NCBI RefSeq assembly: GCF_000410515.1
Contig: NC_021500.1
Span: 2,170,001-2,234,000 of the forward strand
Length of the DNA stretch: 64,000 bases
From: Enterobacter sp. R4-368
Lineage (GTDB): Bacteria > Pseudomonadota > Gammaproteobacteria > Enterobacterales > Enterobacteriaceae
Direction: 5' to 3'
Shown: piece by piece, positions 8,683 through 16,744 of the stretch
Layout of the letters: the number at the start of each line of letters is the position of its first letter
How positions within the stretch are numbered: position 1 is the first letter of the stretch
Made by a program: the position numbers and the translations under genes
Notes under the pieces: generated by a model
Told to the model about the DNA's origin: nothing
What the model saw: the letters and a program-made list of their open reading frames with translations, nothing else
The model's database searches: none

Positions 8683-9132
8683 TTATAATTTATCTGTCTC
8701 ATCAAGATACTGCTGTTGTTTAAGATGACGAAGCAAAACACGCCCCTCAGGCATAAACACTGTGCCATAGCGTACCAGGCCAATACCATTAAGTTCAGCA
8801 TCAATGGCGTAGCGCAGTTCACCGGGGATTTCCTGATCGAGAAGCACAACGGTTATTTTTTTCAGGCGCGGCTCGTATTTGAGTAGCACGTCAGAAAATA
8901 CCTGCAACAACTGGTGAGCAGTACCCGGCATACCCTGAAGAATTTTTGTCATATCCGGTAATCCATAATCCGGCAGATGCTTCAGCGTCCCGGCGCGACA
9001 ATTGAGGATACGTTGCATATTATCGAGCACAGACAAAATTGCCTGGTTTTGTTCATTGACCTGATGGAGATCAAGCCCGCCGGTGAAATTACCGTAAAGC
9101 GTTTCATATAATGAAGGTGAACTATTTGCCAT
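8683..9132 (-). CDS. tssE: T6SS baseplate protein TssE (gp25-like)
   Basis: 149 aa, the usual TssE length, with the gpW/gp25 pattern: SLYETLYGNF near the N-terminus, NMQRILNCRAGTLKHLPDYGLPDM in the middle, and a conserved end with EPRLKKITV and LRYAIDAEL. TssE forms the baseplate wedge with TssF, TssG and TssK and is needed to nucleate the sheath. It is displaced from tssF/tssG by the vgrG1 cargo module. The start at 9132 has only a weak Shine-Dalgarno. Confidence 0.93.
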   Translation of the reverse strand: MANSSPSLYETLYGNFTGGLDLHQVNEQNQAILSVLDNMQRILNCRAGTLKHLPDYGLPDMTKILQGMPGTAHQLLQVFSDVLLKYEPRLKKITVVLLDQEIPGELRYAIDAELNGIGLVRYGTVFMPEGRVLLRHLKQQQYLDETDKL

Positions 9133-9222
9133 GTTTATTATTAATTACCTATGATATTTAATAAATTAAATTTTATCTTCAGAAAATTTTTTCATTCGGA
9201 TAGTGAATTCCTTCCCCCCTCG

Positions 9223-9522
9223 TTAAACTATTAGAAAAAGTCTCCAGTATACATCTAACCAAAACGCCATATCGCCTTGCAAACTACCATAACAACCCCA
9301 ATTCCTATCTGGAAATACATTTTCTGGTGCTGGTAGCTCTAAGCCTTTTTCACAAAGGCAGGCGATAAAGTTATTATCATTGGCGATCAATATTACAATG
9401 ACCTGTGCAAATTCTTTAAATTTATAGAAAATGAGGGTTTTACCATGATCGGCAAAGGTATTTTTCTCTTCCGTTAAACTTCCGCAAAATAATCCAATCA
9501 CTTGCTCAACGGCTGATAGTTC
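9223..9522 (-). pseudogene. Probable truncated immunity-like or hypothetical gene
   Basis: An open frame without a convincing start (only an in-frame GTG at 9501; the frame opens at a stop about 9523) encodes about 100 residues that look like genuine globular protein: GKTLIFYKFKEF, NFIACLCEKGLELPAPENVFP and GDMAFWLDVYWRLFL. It has no Shine-Dalgarno. It sits where a further immunity gene would be expected, just after the lipase-like effector. I read it as the 3' remnant of a decayed cargo or immunity gene. Family not recognised. Confidence 0.45.
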
Positions 9523-9688
9523 TTATGGCTTTATCATAAATCAAGTCGAAAAAGCATATACATTGTCTTTCTCCAGAGATAAAAATGAATGGATATAACG
9601 ATGCATTTTTGAAATGGCGTTAAATTGTGCAACAGGAATTCATTCAGCAACACAATATTTTTTCCAAAAAAAAATCAATATATTACTT

Positions 9689-9835
9689 TTAATTAATGTA
9701 ACCCGCCGCACTGGCTGCACAAAAGTGCCCTGCAGCTCTCAATATTCTCCTGCCACTGGCCCATGTAAACATCGCTTCCAGGCCAGTCTCACTTCCGGGT
9801 TGATTTACAGTTGTAGCCGCTTGATGGCGAGAAAG
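9689..9835 (-). pseudogene. Frameshifted C-terminal tail of the Tle-like effector
   Basis: In the +1 frame relative to the effector, about 45 residues read RHQAATTVNQPGSETGLEAM and onward, ending AAGYIN before a stop at 9689. The composition is protein-like and fits the C-terminus expected of this family, whereas the effector frame here gives a short Ser/Lys tail. The frames can be joined near 9828-9835 by a single-base change. Confidence 0.5.
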
Positions 9836-11666
9836 CCTGACAATGGCCAGGCGTGGCGCTGGCGTCGGGCAAAAAAGACTCCACTTCGGGACGTTCCATC
9901 GAACGAATAACAAGAAAATCCTGCGAAATCGCTGCACCTCTTTCCACTGTTTGAATATCGTGAACAAACCAGGCATACATTTCAGGCGGCGCTGTATCTT
10001 CAGGAAAAGGTTGTGGCTGGTTCAGAAAAGCAGCATGCGCATAATCGAGGAATCGTCTCGCTCTCCTCAATGCCGGTCCATAGACATCAGGTGCGATCAG
10101 GAGGCGTTTATCATCAAGATTGCCTTCCATGCTGTTTCTCATTTTTACTGCAGCGTCATGGATATCTTCCAGCCATCCCCAGTTTTTATGCAACACATCA
10201 AGTTCATTCTGATAGCGACCAGCCGTAACTCTGGACTGCGGTGAAATACCGAGTAACCCGGCGGATGCACCAGCTAAAGCCAAAGAATCCCCGCGCTGTT
10301 TTTCATACTTAATACATTCACTACGGTATTGATAATATTGTCGTCCCAGCCACTCGATATAACTATCCAGATGATGGTTTTGCGCATCGACATCGACGGA
10401 TTTAAAAGGGATGGCTTGCTGATAAACTTGGGTCCACTGAGCGACAGACTTGTTATTAACGTTATCCTGCATAACGAAATAGGCAGCAACATCAGTATCA
10501 GTTTGATCGAGCGTACGTAAGTCTGGAAAAGGAACCCCGGCCATGGTTGCTGCACGATACATCCGGTGTAATGCAACCCGACAGAGTTCCGCGCTCGGTT
10601 TTTGTTCATTCGGTTTCAGGCCACCACCTACATCCTCTGAACTGCCGGGTAGCAACTCTTCCTGATGTTTATCATTACTCCCCCCCAGGCAATAAAGGCT
10701 ACGCCAGGGGCGATTTTCATGAGCAGCGACCAGATGCAGTGCATTTTTAACCGTAACGGGTAATGCAGACTCCTGATCAATAGATTTATCACCCAGTAAA
10801 ACACTGATACCTTTTACAGGCCCACCAAATGCTGATACAAACCAGCCGACACCATTATTATTACTGGCAGGTGTATGCCGGGCACAGTCAAACAAACCAG
10901 CAAAAACAATATCTACGGGAATGTTTTGATAGAAGTATTTCTCGCCCTGTTTCTGAAAAATATCAGCTAACAACATATCGATAAATTTGCGTGCGAGAGT
11001 TGCACCGAGATCGTAGCCATAAAAAGACATGGAAATTAATTTAATGGGTACCGGACTATTAACTTTAGCTTGCTCAAAAAAACGCTCAAAGCGAGCCTTT
11101 GCAGAATTTATCCGGGTATCGACTCCCGTAACTAACATATCGGCAATAACGGGATTGTCACGCAACCAAGGGGTTGCCTCGATACTGACTTTCTTTACTG
11201 CATTTTTAGCAGTATCACTCGTCAGTTTTTTCCACTCAGCGGGAGTAATTAGTTTTTTCCCTGAATCTTTTAGGATCTCCCACCAATTGCCCCCCTTAAT
11301 TAACTCTTTGCCAATATCTTTCGCCATGTCTTTGGGTTGATCCTTGAGATCATCCAGCACAGAGCTTTGAGCAACATCCATAATCGTGTGAATCTTCTCA
11401 GCCAACTCCTCATTAAATGGCGTTCCAAGACCTGATAAATAAAATTTATTATGAGTATTTAGCGTGGTATCTTGCTTCTTTTCAGGAAATGCTCTAAATA
11501 AGCGCGCCACATTGCTAAGGCGTTGCTCTGATGCATCCTGATCAATATTGCGGTGAATCCCATCAAAAAAGAAACCAACATGCCAGGTACGTGAACAATT
11601 TCCCAGCCCGGCATCCTCTGCCTGTTGCGCCCGGTTCGCAGCTGCAATAATGCTTTCGATATCCAT
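9789..11666 (-). CDS. DUF2235 / Tle1-like T6SS lipase effector (probably damaged)
   Basis: 625 aa as read. The N-terminal GFFFDGIHRNID (residues 31-42) is the DUF2235 signature of Tle-type phospholipase effectors. The nucleophile elbow, normally GFSRGA, reads GYDLGA (217-222), and the usual G-x-H-x-DVGGG motif reads GSSEDVGGG (341-349), so the catalytic Ser and His seem absent or moved. The last residues after about position 613 look out of frame: the +1 frame continues to 9689 with plausible family-like sequence (GLEAMFTWASGRRILRAAG). Its ATG overlaps the stop of the DUF3304 gene as TGATG, so it is translationally coupled. Upstream DUF4123 and VgrG1 mark it as VgrG1-delivered cargo. Whether the product is active is doubtful. 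Confidence 0.75.
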   Translation of the reverse strand: MDIESIIAAANRAQQAEDAGLGNCSRTWHVGFFFDGIHRNIDQDASEQRLSNVARLFRAFPEKKQDTTLNTHNKFYLSGLGTPFNEELAEKIHTIMDVAQSSVLDDLKDQPKDMAKDIGKELIKGGNWWEILKDSGKKLITPAEWKKLTSDTAKNAVKKVSIEATPWLRDNPVIADMLVTGVDTRINSAKARFERFFEQAKVNSPVPIKLISMSFYGYDLGATLARKFIDMLLADIFQKQGEKYFYQNIPVDIVFAGLFDCARHTPASNNNGVGWFVSAFGGPVKGISVLLGDKSIDQESALPVTVKNALHLVAAHENRPWRSLYCLGGSNDKHQEELLPGSSEDVGGGLKPNEQKPSAELCRVALHRMYRAATMAGVPFPDLRTLDQTDTDVAAYFVMQDNVNNKSVAQWTQVYQQAIPFKSVDVDAQNHHLDSYIEWLGRQYYQYRSECIKYEKQRGDSLALAGASAGLLGISPQSRVTAGRYQNELDVLHKNWGWLEDIHDAAVKMRNSMEGNLDDKRLLIAPDVYGPALRRARRFLDYAHAAFLNQPQPFPEDTAPPEMYAWFVHDIQTVERGAAISQDFLVIRSMERPEVESFLPDASATPGHCQAFSPSSGYNCKSTRK

Positions 11667-12187
11667 CAGTTGTGCTCCTGCTTTACAGCTTTTCCGGGAA
11701 TATCGGGACGTTTTTCATAAGGCGACCAGGCATTATCACTCCAGCCCAGCAGAACTTTATCTCCGGGTAAAAAGTGAACATGCAGATCATTCTCCCCCCA
11801 CTTTCGTTCCGGTAATGGCATCACGACACGTCGAGTTTCCCTGCGCATTCCAGCATTGTATTGAGCCCGGGTTGTACTCAACGTCCAGATAACTTCGGCC
11901 GTCTTCCCGCTGATACTGCCGCAGCAAGTAGCACCACCACCACCATGGGCAAAGGCATTCGCCCCTCCCACACCATTAACACTAAATCCCAGAATTGGCC
12001 GGTCAATTTCACTGTGAATAATTAGCGTGACCGGCCCGACTGGCGGCCCCCAGATTGACGCCCAGACAATACAGGCACCGTAAATAATAAAAGGCGCAAT
12101 CAGCGCTGCCCAAATCCATTTTCCCCAACGGGCATAGCCGCGATTTACAGCGTTATCAACCTTGCTGAACAGTTCAAATAATCCCAT
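11666..12187 (-). CDS. DUF3304-like membrane-anchored putative immunity protein, copy A
   Basis: 173 aa with one N-terminal membrane helix (about residues 24-45, IWAALIAPFIIYGACIVWAS) and a periplasmic domain (GFSVNGVGGANAFAHGGGGATCCG...). This resembles DUF3304 proteins found next to Tle-type effectors. It is translationally coupled to the effector (TGATG overlap). The location suggests it protects the cell from the lipase in the periplasm; this is inferred from position and topology. It is nearly identical to copy B at 12433-12954 except for a patch at residues 103-117. Confidence 0.7.
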   Translation of the reverse strand: MGLFELFSKVDNAVNRGYARWGKWIWAALIAPFIIYGACIVWASIWGPPVGPVTLIIHSEIDRPILGFSVNGVGGANAFAHGGGGATCCGSISGKTAEVIWTLSTTRAQYNAGMRRETRRVVMPLPERKWGENDLHVHFLPGDKVLLGWSDNAWSPYEKRPDIPGKAVKQEHN

Positions 12188-12311
12188 TCTTTATATTCCA
12201 TTTTTATCAAACACCCTGAGCTTGCTGTTTTATATATCTGTGTGGGTATCAGGACTATTAATCCTTATAGCAAGTCAACACGTCTGCCAGCGACCACGCT
12301 CAACTGATAAC
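12188..12311 (-). pseudogene. Degenerate duplicate of the DUF4123 3' end
   Basis: The block around 12276-12308 (caacacgtctgccagcgacc and onward) matches the last codons of the DUF4123 gene at 13043-13075, at the 767-bp offset of the tandem duplication. The rest has diverged. Confidence 0.7.
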
Positions 12312-12433
12312 GCATCCAAATTACTATTGCGGTGAAGAGCATCAACAGGCCACATACTTGAATTATTTCCCAACCCGGCATCCTCTGCCTGTTGCGCCCG
12401 GTTCGCAGCTGCAATAATGCTTTCGATATCCAT
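12312..12433 (-). pseudogene. Truncated duplicate of the Tle effector 5' end
   Basis: From an ATG at 12433, directly overlapping the stop of DUF3304 copy B, the frame reads MDIESIIAAANRAQQAEDAG, identical to the intact effector. It then diverges and runs into the duplicated DUF4123 tail at 12311. A 12-bp deletion and many substitutions separate it from 11533-11666. It is a dead 5' stub. Confidence 0.8.
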
Positions 12434-12954
12434 CAGTTGTGCTCCTGCTTTACAGCTTTTCCGGGAATATCGGGACGTTTTTCATAAGGTGACCAGGCAT
12501 TATCACTCCAGCCCAGCAGAACTTTATCTCCGGGTAAAAAGTGAACATGCAAATCGTTCTCCCCCCACTTTCGTTCCGGTAATGGCATCACGACACGACG
12601 CTTTTCCAGGCGCATCCCTTTGAGATACTGTTCATGGGTGATGTCCAGCGTCCAGATAACTTCGGCCGTCTTCCCGCTGATACTGCCGCAGCAAGTAGCA
12701 CCACCACCACCATGGGCAAAGGCATTCGCCCCTCCCACACCATTAACACTAAATCCCAGAATTGGCCGGTCAATTTCACTGTGAATAATTAGCGTGACCG
12801 GCCCGACTGGCGGCCCCCAGACTGACGCCCAGACAATACAGGCACCGTAAATAATAAAAGGCGCGATCAGCGCTGCCCAAATCCATTTTCCCCAACGGGC
12901 ATAGCCGCGATTTACAGCGTTATCAACCTTGCTGAACAGTTTAAATAATCCCAT
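12433..12954 (-). CDS. DUF3304-like putative immunity protein, copy B
   Basis: 173 aa, nearly identical to copy A, with the same membrane helix and Gly-rich GGANAFAHGGGGATCCG segment. Differences are single residues near the N-terminus plus one concentrated patch (about residues 103-117: LDITHEQYLKGMRLEKR here, LSTTRAQYNAGMRRETR in copy A). It is followed by the dead Tle stub, so it is an orphan immunity gene. It may widen protection to related lipases or simply be a by-product of the duplication. Confidence 0.7.
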   Translation of the reverse strand: MGLFKLFSKVDNAVNRGYARWGKWIWAALIAPFIIYGACIVWASVWGPPVGPVTLIIHSEIDRPILGFSVNGVGGANAFAHGGGGATCCGSISGKTAEVIWTLDITHEQYLKGMRLEKRRVVMPLPERKWGENDLHVHFLPGDKVLLGWSDNAWSPYEKRPDIPGKAVKQEHN

Positions 12955-13015
12955 TCTTTATATTCCATTTTTACCCAGTACCCAGTGTTTTCCGGTTTTA
13001 TATATGCATGGGTAT

Positions 13016-13843
13016 TCAGGGCTTTTCATCCATATGGTTAGCCAACACGTCTGCCAGCGACCGCGCTCCACTGATAACATTCGGTAATACAGCTTTGAGC
13101 GAATCTGATTCCAGCTTAGCCTTTCCACCATTGAGGTAATAAAGCGCATAGACTTTCTGATCCACCGGGGTAAACAGCCCTGCCGTTTCACTCTTCTTCA
13201 GCGCTTTTATCACCATCGAATGCTGTACGCATGGTGGAAACGCCTTGCTGGTCGGCATTTTCTGCCATTCGTTCAGCACGCTGGTCACTTCATGTTTATC
13301 CGCTATTTGCTGCCAGGTGACTTTCCCGAGCCGGATAACATGATCTTCTGGATATGCAATTTCAGAGGCAGTAATGCTGAGCAACTGCCACTGCGTTTCA
13401 CCAGGTAACCACCATTTCGTGATACCGCGGAACAGATAAGCGTGCCAGTCATGGTCTGCACACTGTGCGAGTATGGTAATAACATGGCTGGCGTAGAAGC
13501 GCACCAGTGCCGCCGTTCCTTCGGGCGACACGATGGTACATCCTCGGGACAACTGCACGGCCAGCGAAGGTGGATAGCGGGTTGAGATAATCACAGCAAC
13601 ACAACCTGGCAATGTATCCAGATAACCCTTTAAGTGCTCTTGATCATTCAATTCCAGCAGCCAGGGGCCATAGTTCTGAAACTCCATCAACTGTGGGTGG
13701 ATATACAGCGAATGCAGCCTGTTTTGATGTTGCGATTTAAATCTCAGAAAATCCGCCTCCGGCTGTGCACCAGCTTCAAACAGCAGGCAGAGGTTCTCCT
13801 CACTTTTAACAGGTAATGCCGCCAACAGCTCAGTGGTATCCAT
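13016..13843 (-). CDS. DUF4123 adaptor (VgrG-effector chaperone)
   Basis: 275-aa protein of the DUF4123 (Tap/TEC) type: LCLLFEAGAQPEADFL and an acidic/aromatic segment (GPWLLELNDQEHL) near the N-terminus, then HDWHAYLFRGITKWWLPG. DUF4123 proteins load a specific effector onto the tip of the VgrG spike and usually sit between vgrG and the effector, as here. It starts 2 nt after the vgrG1 stop. Its likely client is the Tle-like protein downstream. The substrate is inferred from gene order. Confidence 0.85.
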   Translation of the reverse strand: MDTTELLAALPVKSEENLCLLFEAGAQPEADFLRFKSQHQNRLHSLYIHPQLMEFQNYGPWLLELNDQEHLKGYLDTLPGCVAVIISTRYPPSLAVQLSRGCTIVSPEGTAALVRFYASHVITILAQCADHDWHAYLFRGITKWWLPGETQWQLLSITASEIAYPEDHVIRLGKVTWQQIADKHEVTSVLNEWQKMPTSKAFPPCVQHSMVIKALKKSETAGLFTPVDQKVYALYYLNGGKAKLESDSLKAVLPNVISGARSLADVLANHMDEKP

Positions 13844-13845
13844 CT

Positions 13846-16182
13846 TTAGGCTCCCTGCACTATGGCATCATTAGCCTGAATGGCTTTTAACAGGCACGGA
13901 ATACATATTTTATCCATTATCGTCGGACTAATTTCCGGGAAATCCATTGGCTGTGCTGCAGGCACGGTATGATGCGTCCGCTTTATCCTCCGCGTATAGG
14001 TCATATCCGTGCCGTACTCTACCTTCCCGTTGTCGATGACGAGATAGCTGCCGCCGCCGATCAGCGTCACCTTCTTCTTACCGGCGAACAGTATGTCGCT
14101 CGCTGATATCAGGCTCAGCTTTTGTTCTGCGGATAAGTGCATTGCGCCGTTCTGTGCCTGGATCTGCACCGGACCTTCGCTGGCGTTCAGCGTCAGTGAA
14201 CCCGTTCGTGCGAACAGACCGACACCTTCTCCGGCCAGAATTGCCGCATTCCCCATCGCTCCGCTGCTGAAATCTCCCCCCGCGTTCACTGCCACATTCT
14301 GACCAGCAGCCAGTTGCAGATGTTCGCCGCTGGTGAAGGCCACGCCTTGCGGGCCATGGGAATGAATCATCCCGTTCAGCGGTTTCAGGCGCTGGTCGAA
14401 CATCGCTTTCTGGCTGGCAATATCGGCTTCAAGTGCCTGCGCCTGCTCTGCGGCAGCGGCCAGAGCTTTCAGTTGCTGCAGGCAGACGTCGATTTCTTTC
14501 AGCGCCGTTTCCATGTCCAGCACCTCCCCCACCGCCTTCTGCTGACCGTCAGCGGTGATAAACAGTCCTTTCGCCACGCGGATGACGCCGTATTCATCCG
14601 TTCTGAGTTCAAAACCGGAGCCCCGCTGTTTGCTCTGCTCATCAGAGATATGGCCCTGGTTGAGCTGTGTGTCGCCGAATGGCGTAGTGAGTGCAATATG
14701 TTCCTGCCCACGCAGGTCTTCCATTCGTAGCTCGTTGCCTGCTGCCGTGCGCAGGATGTTCTGGCTGCGGTTATCGCGGGTGACGATGTCCTGATGTTCT
14801 GAATCGTGGAAGGCGTGGGCAATATACGGGCGGTCGATATCACCGTCTTCATAGGCAATTCCAACTTCCGTGCCGTCAGTCAGCGGCGTGTGCCAGCCGT
14901 AAGTGTCGCCGGAACAGGGCTTCGCCTGGCGTATCCACAGGTAGTTGTAGCCCGGCTCCGCATCTTCGCGGCTGAAGTCCATCTTCACCCGGTAACGGCC
15001 CTGATTGTCCAGCCAGGCATAGATATCGCCCTGCTCCCGGCTTTCAATACGCGCCGGCAACGTGCCGTGGATGTGTGGCCGGGGTTCCTCCTGTGGCCGG
15101 AAGCAGAACTGTTCGCTGTACGGCATTCCCCATACTGACACATGCAAGCGCGTGTCGCGGGCGGCGCGATAGGTGATAAGCGTCATCAGCATGCCGTCTT
15201 TCAGGTCGTTAAGGTTGCTGCCGTCTGCTTCCAGCACCATACCCGGCATCAACCCGACGGCGTTGCTGAACAGGTGCAGCCTGGTCGATTTATTCAGTTC
15301 GCGTTCGTGGTGAAGTCGGGCATAAAACGCCCCGCTTTCCGTTTCCGGTTCGATGGCGCTGTCTTCGCCCACTTCAAGAAATGGCCCGGCGTAGCGGTAG
15401 TGTACACCGATGGTGGTGGCATTGTTTCTGACGCTGACAGCAGAATCCATCGGCGTGCCTGCCTTGCGGTAGTTGTAGTCCCGCGTACGCACCATCCCGG
15501 TCACCGTGTTATGCCAGGTGCGCAGACCCCATACCGATTCGGCCGCACCGTCATATAACGCAGACGGTTCTTCGTACGGCAAATGCTGACCATACTGGTA
15601 GAACTGTTGACCGTCGGCAAAGGTCACCGTGTCCAGCCCGGTGACATCATTCCCCCCGGTACAGAACCAGATACCGACTTCTGAAAGAATTCGCCGGATA
15701 AATTGCAGGTCACTTTCACGCCACTGAGTGATGAGCTCGCGCTGCGGATAACGCTTCTGCAGACGAAACTCAACATCCGCACCTTCCAGACCATGATTAC
15801 GCAGCACCTGTGCCACCAGCTCCGGTACGGAAAGGTTCTGGTATACCGCACAGCGCCGGGTATGCGAAAGCAGCGCAAGGCGGGATGAGAGCGTCACGCT
15901 GTAGTACGTCTGGTCAACGGTCGAACCCAGCCATTCAAACGCCGTGATCACGCCGTGGACTTTCCGCCCGCTGAGCATGCGCAGCGTGGCGTATTTCAGC
16001 AGTACATCGTCTGCCGCCACATCGCTTTGCGACGTGGTGAACTCAATGCGCCATTTCGATGGCGCACTCAGCGCCTCACGCCCGTAAAAATTCAGCACGT
16101 CGGGTTTTACCCGGCTGTCATTTATCTCAAGCGTGTAGCGGGTTTGCCCGTCGAACAGTGCCAGCCAGTTATCCTTCGCCAT
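13846..16182 (-). CDS. vgrG: VgrG spike protein (TssI), first copy
   Basis: About 778 aa: gp27-like N-terminus (RELITQWRESDLQFIRRILSEVGIWF), gp5/OB region (ARIESREQGDIYAWLDNQGRYRVK), the T6SS-Vgr segment (RGSGFELRTDEYGVIRVAKG), and a DUF2345-type beta-helix (GVAFTSGEHLQLAAGQNV). A short extra C-terminal tail ends with a CIPC pair. I chose the ATG at 16182 because AAGGAG lies 8 nt upstream; an in-frame GTG at 16191 would overlap tssJ. It is followed directly by DUF4123 and the Tle-like effector, forming one cargo module. No enzymatic extension is recognisable in the tail. Confidence 0.95.
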   Translation of the reverse strand: MAKDNWLALFDGQTRYTLEINDSRVKPDVLNFYGREALSAPSKWRIEFTTSQSDVAADDVLLKYATLRMLSGRKVHGVITAFEWLGSTVDQTYYSVTLSSRLALLSHTRRCAVYQNLSVPELVAQVLRNHGLEGADVEFRLQKRYPQRELITQWRESDLQFIRRILSEVGIWFCTGGNDVTGLDTVTFADGQQFYQYGQHLPYEEPSALYDGAAESVWGLRTWHNTVTGMVRTRDYNYRKAGTPMDSAVSVRNNATTIGVHYRYAGPFLEVGEDSAIEPETESGAFYARLHHERELNKSTRLHLFSNAVGLMPGMVLEADGSNLNDLKDGMLMTLITYRAARDTRLHVSVWGMPYSEQFCFRPQEEPRPHIHGTLPARIESREQGDIYAWLDNQGRYRVKMDFSREDAEPGYNYLWIRQAKPCSGDTYGWHTPLTDGTEVGIAYEDGDIDRPYIAHAFHDSEHQDIVTRDNRSQNILRTAAGNELRMEDLRGQEHIALTTPFGDTQLNQGHISDEQSKQRGSGFELRTDEYGVIRVAKGLFITADGQQKAVGEVLDMETALKEIDVCLQQLKALAAAAEQAQALEADIASQKAMFDQRLKPLNGMIHSHGPQGVAFTSGEHLQLAAGQNVAVNAGGDFSSGAMGNAAILAGEGVGLFARTGSLTLNASEGPVQIQAQNGAMHLSAEQKLSLISASDILFAGKKKVTLIGGGSYLVIDNGKVEYGTDMTYTRRIKRTHHTVPAAQPMDFPEISPTIMDKICIPCLLKAIQANDAIVQGA

Positions 16183-16187
16183 GGTTG

Positions 16188-16712
16188 TCACTCCTTAACA
16201 GGAATCAGCGTCAGGAATCCGCTACCCAGTTCAATGGTGCGAGGTTTGTCCGGGTCGAGGTCATCGCGGCTCAGCACCAGCCGCCAGGTGTTGTTTTTCA
16301 AATCCGGGCGGTTGAATAACCCGATAACCGCGACATATTGCGCCTCTTCATCCATCGGCATATTGAGCATCACGCTGCCTTTGGGCATCACCAGCAGGGA
16401 TTTGCTCGCCACAATATCCTCCTTTAGCACCGTATCGGCTTCACGCAGCAGCATCTGGTAGTCGGCGGCATCCACCTTCTGGCGTTCCCTTAGCTGGTAG
16501 ACACGAACCATCGTCGCCAGCGGCGTTTGCGCCTCATCGGCATTGACTCCCGAGCGCGGTTCAAAATCGAGATGCAACACCTTAATCTTTTTGTAGAAGA
16601 TAGATTTGGTCATGCTGGCCGCACCATCGGAGACGGCCTGCGTCAGGCCACAACCGGACAGCAGACAACTGAGAGCGAGCAGAACAACCTGTCGTAGAAA
16701 AACGGATGTCAT
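16188..16712 (-). CDS. tssJ: T6SS outer-membrane lipoprotein TssJ
   Basis: 174 aa with a lipoprotein signal: hydrophobic stretch then lipobox LLSGC with Cys21 as the lipidated residue. The transthyretin-like body includes RVYQLRERQKVDAADY, typical of TssJ/SciN. TssJ anchors the TssL-TssM complex to the outer membrane. It lies between tssG and vgrG1, which starts 5 nt after its stop. Confidence 0.93.
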   Translation of the reverse strand: MTSVFLRQVVLLALSCLLSGCGLTQAVSDGAASMTKSIFYKKIKVLHLDFEPRSGVNADEAQTPLATMVRVYQLRERQKVDAADYQMLLREADTVLKEDIVASKSLLVMPKGSVMLNMPMDEEAQYVAVIGLFNRPDLKNNTWRLVLSRDDLDPDKPRTIELGSGFLTLIPVKE

Positions 16713-16744
16713 GCAGAGATTCCTTTCAGAATAAAACAGCAGAA

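Larger units (their letters stand above)
11533..13078. repeat. Tandem duplication of a DUF3304-containing unit (about 0.77 kb, two copies)
   Basis: Copy A (about 11533-12311) and copy B (about 12312-13078) align with an offset of 767 bp through the DUF3304 gene. The offset becomes 779 bp near the left end, where copy B has lost 12 bp. Each unit contains, in transcription order, the 3' end of the DUF4123 gene, a whole DUF3304 gene and the 5' end of the Tle gene. Only copy A is joined to an intact Tle start, and only copy B to the intact DUF4123 gene. Confidence 0.85.

Noticed and set aside
13846..16182. Evolved VgrG with an enzymatic C-terminus
   Set aside because: The tail after the beta-helix is short (about 60 residues, with a CIPC pair) and shows no catalytic motif I recognise.
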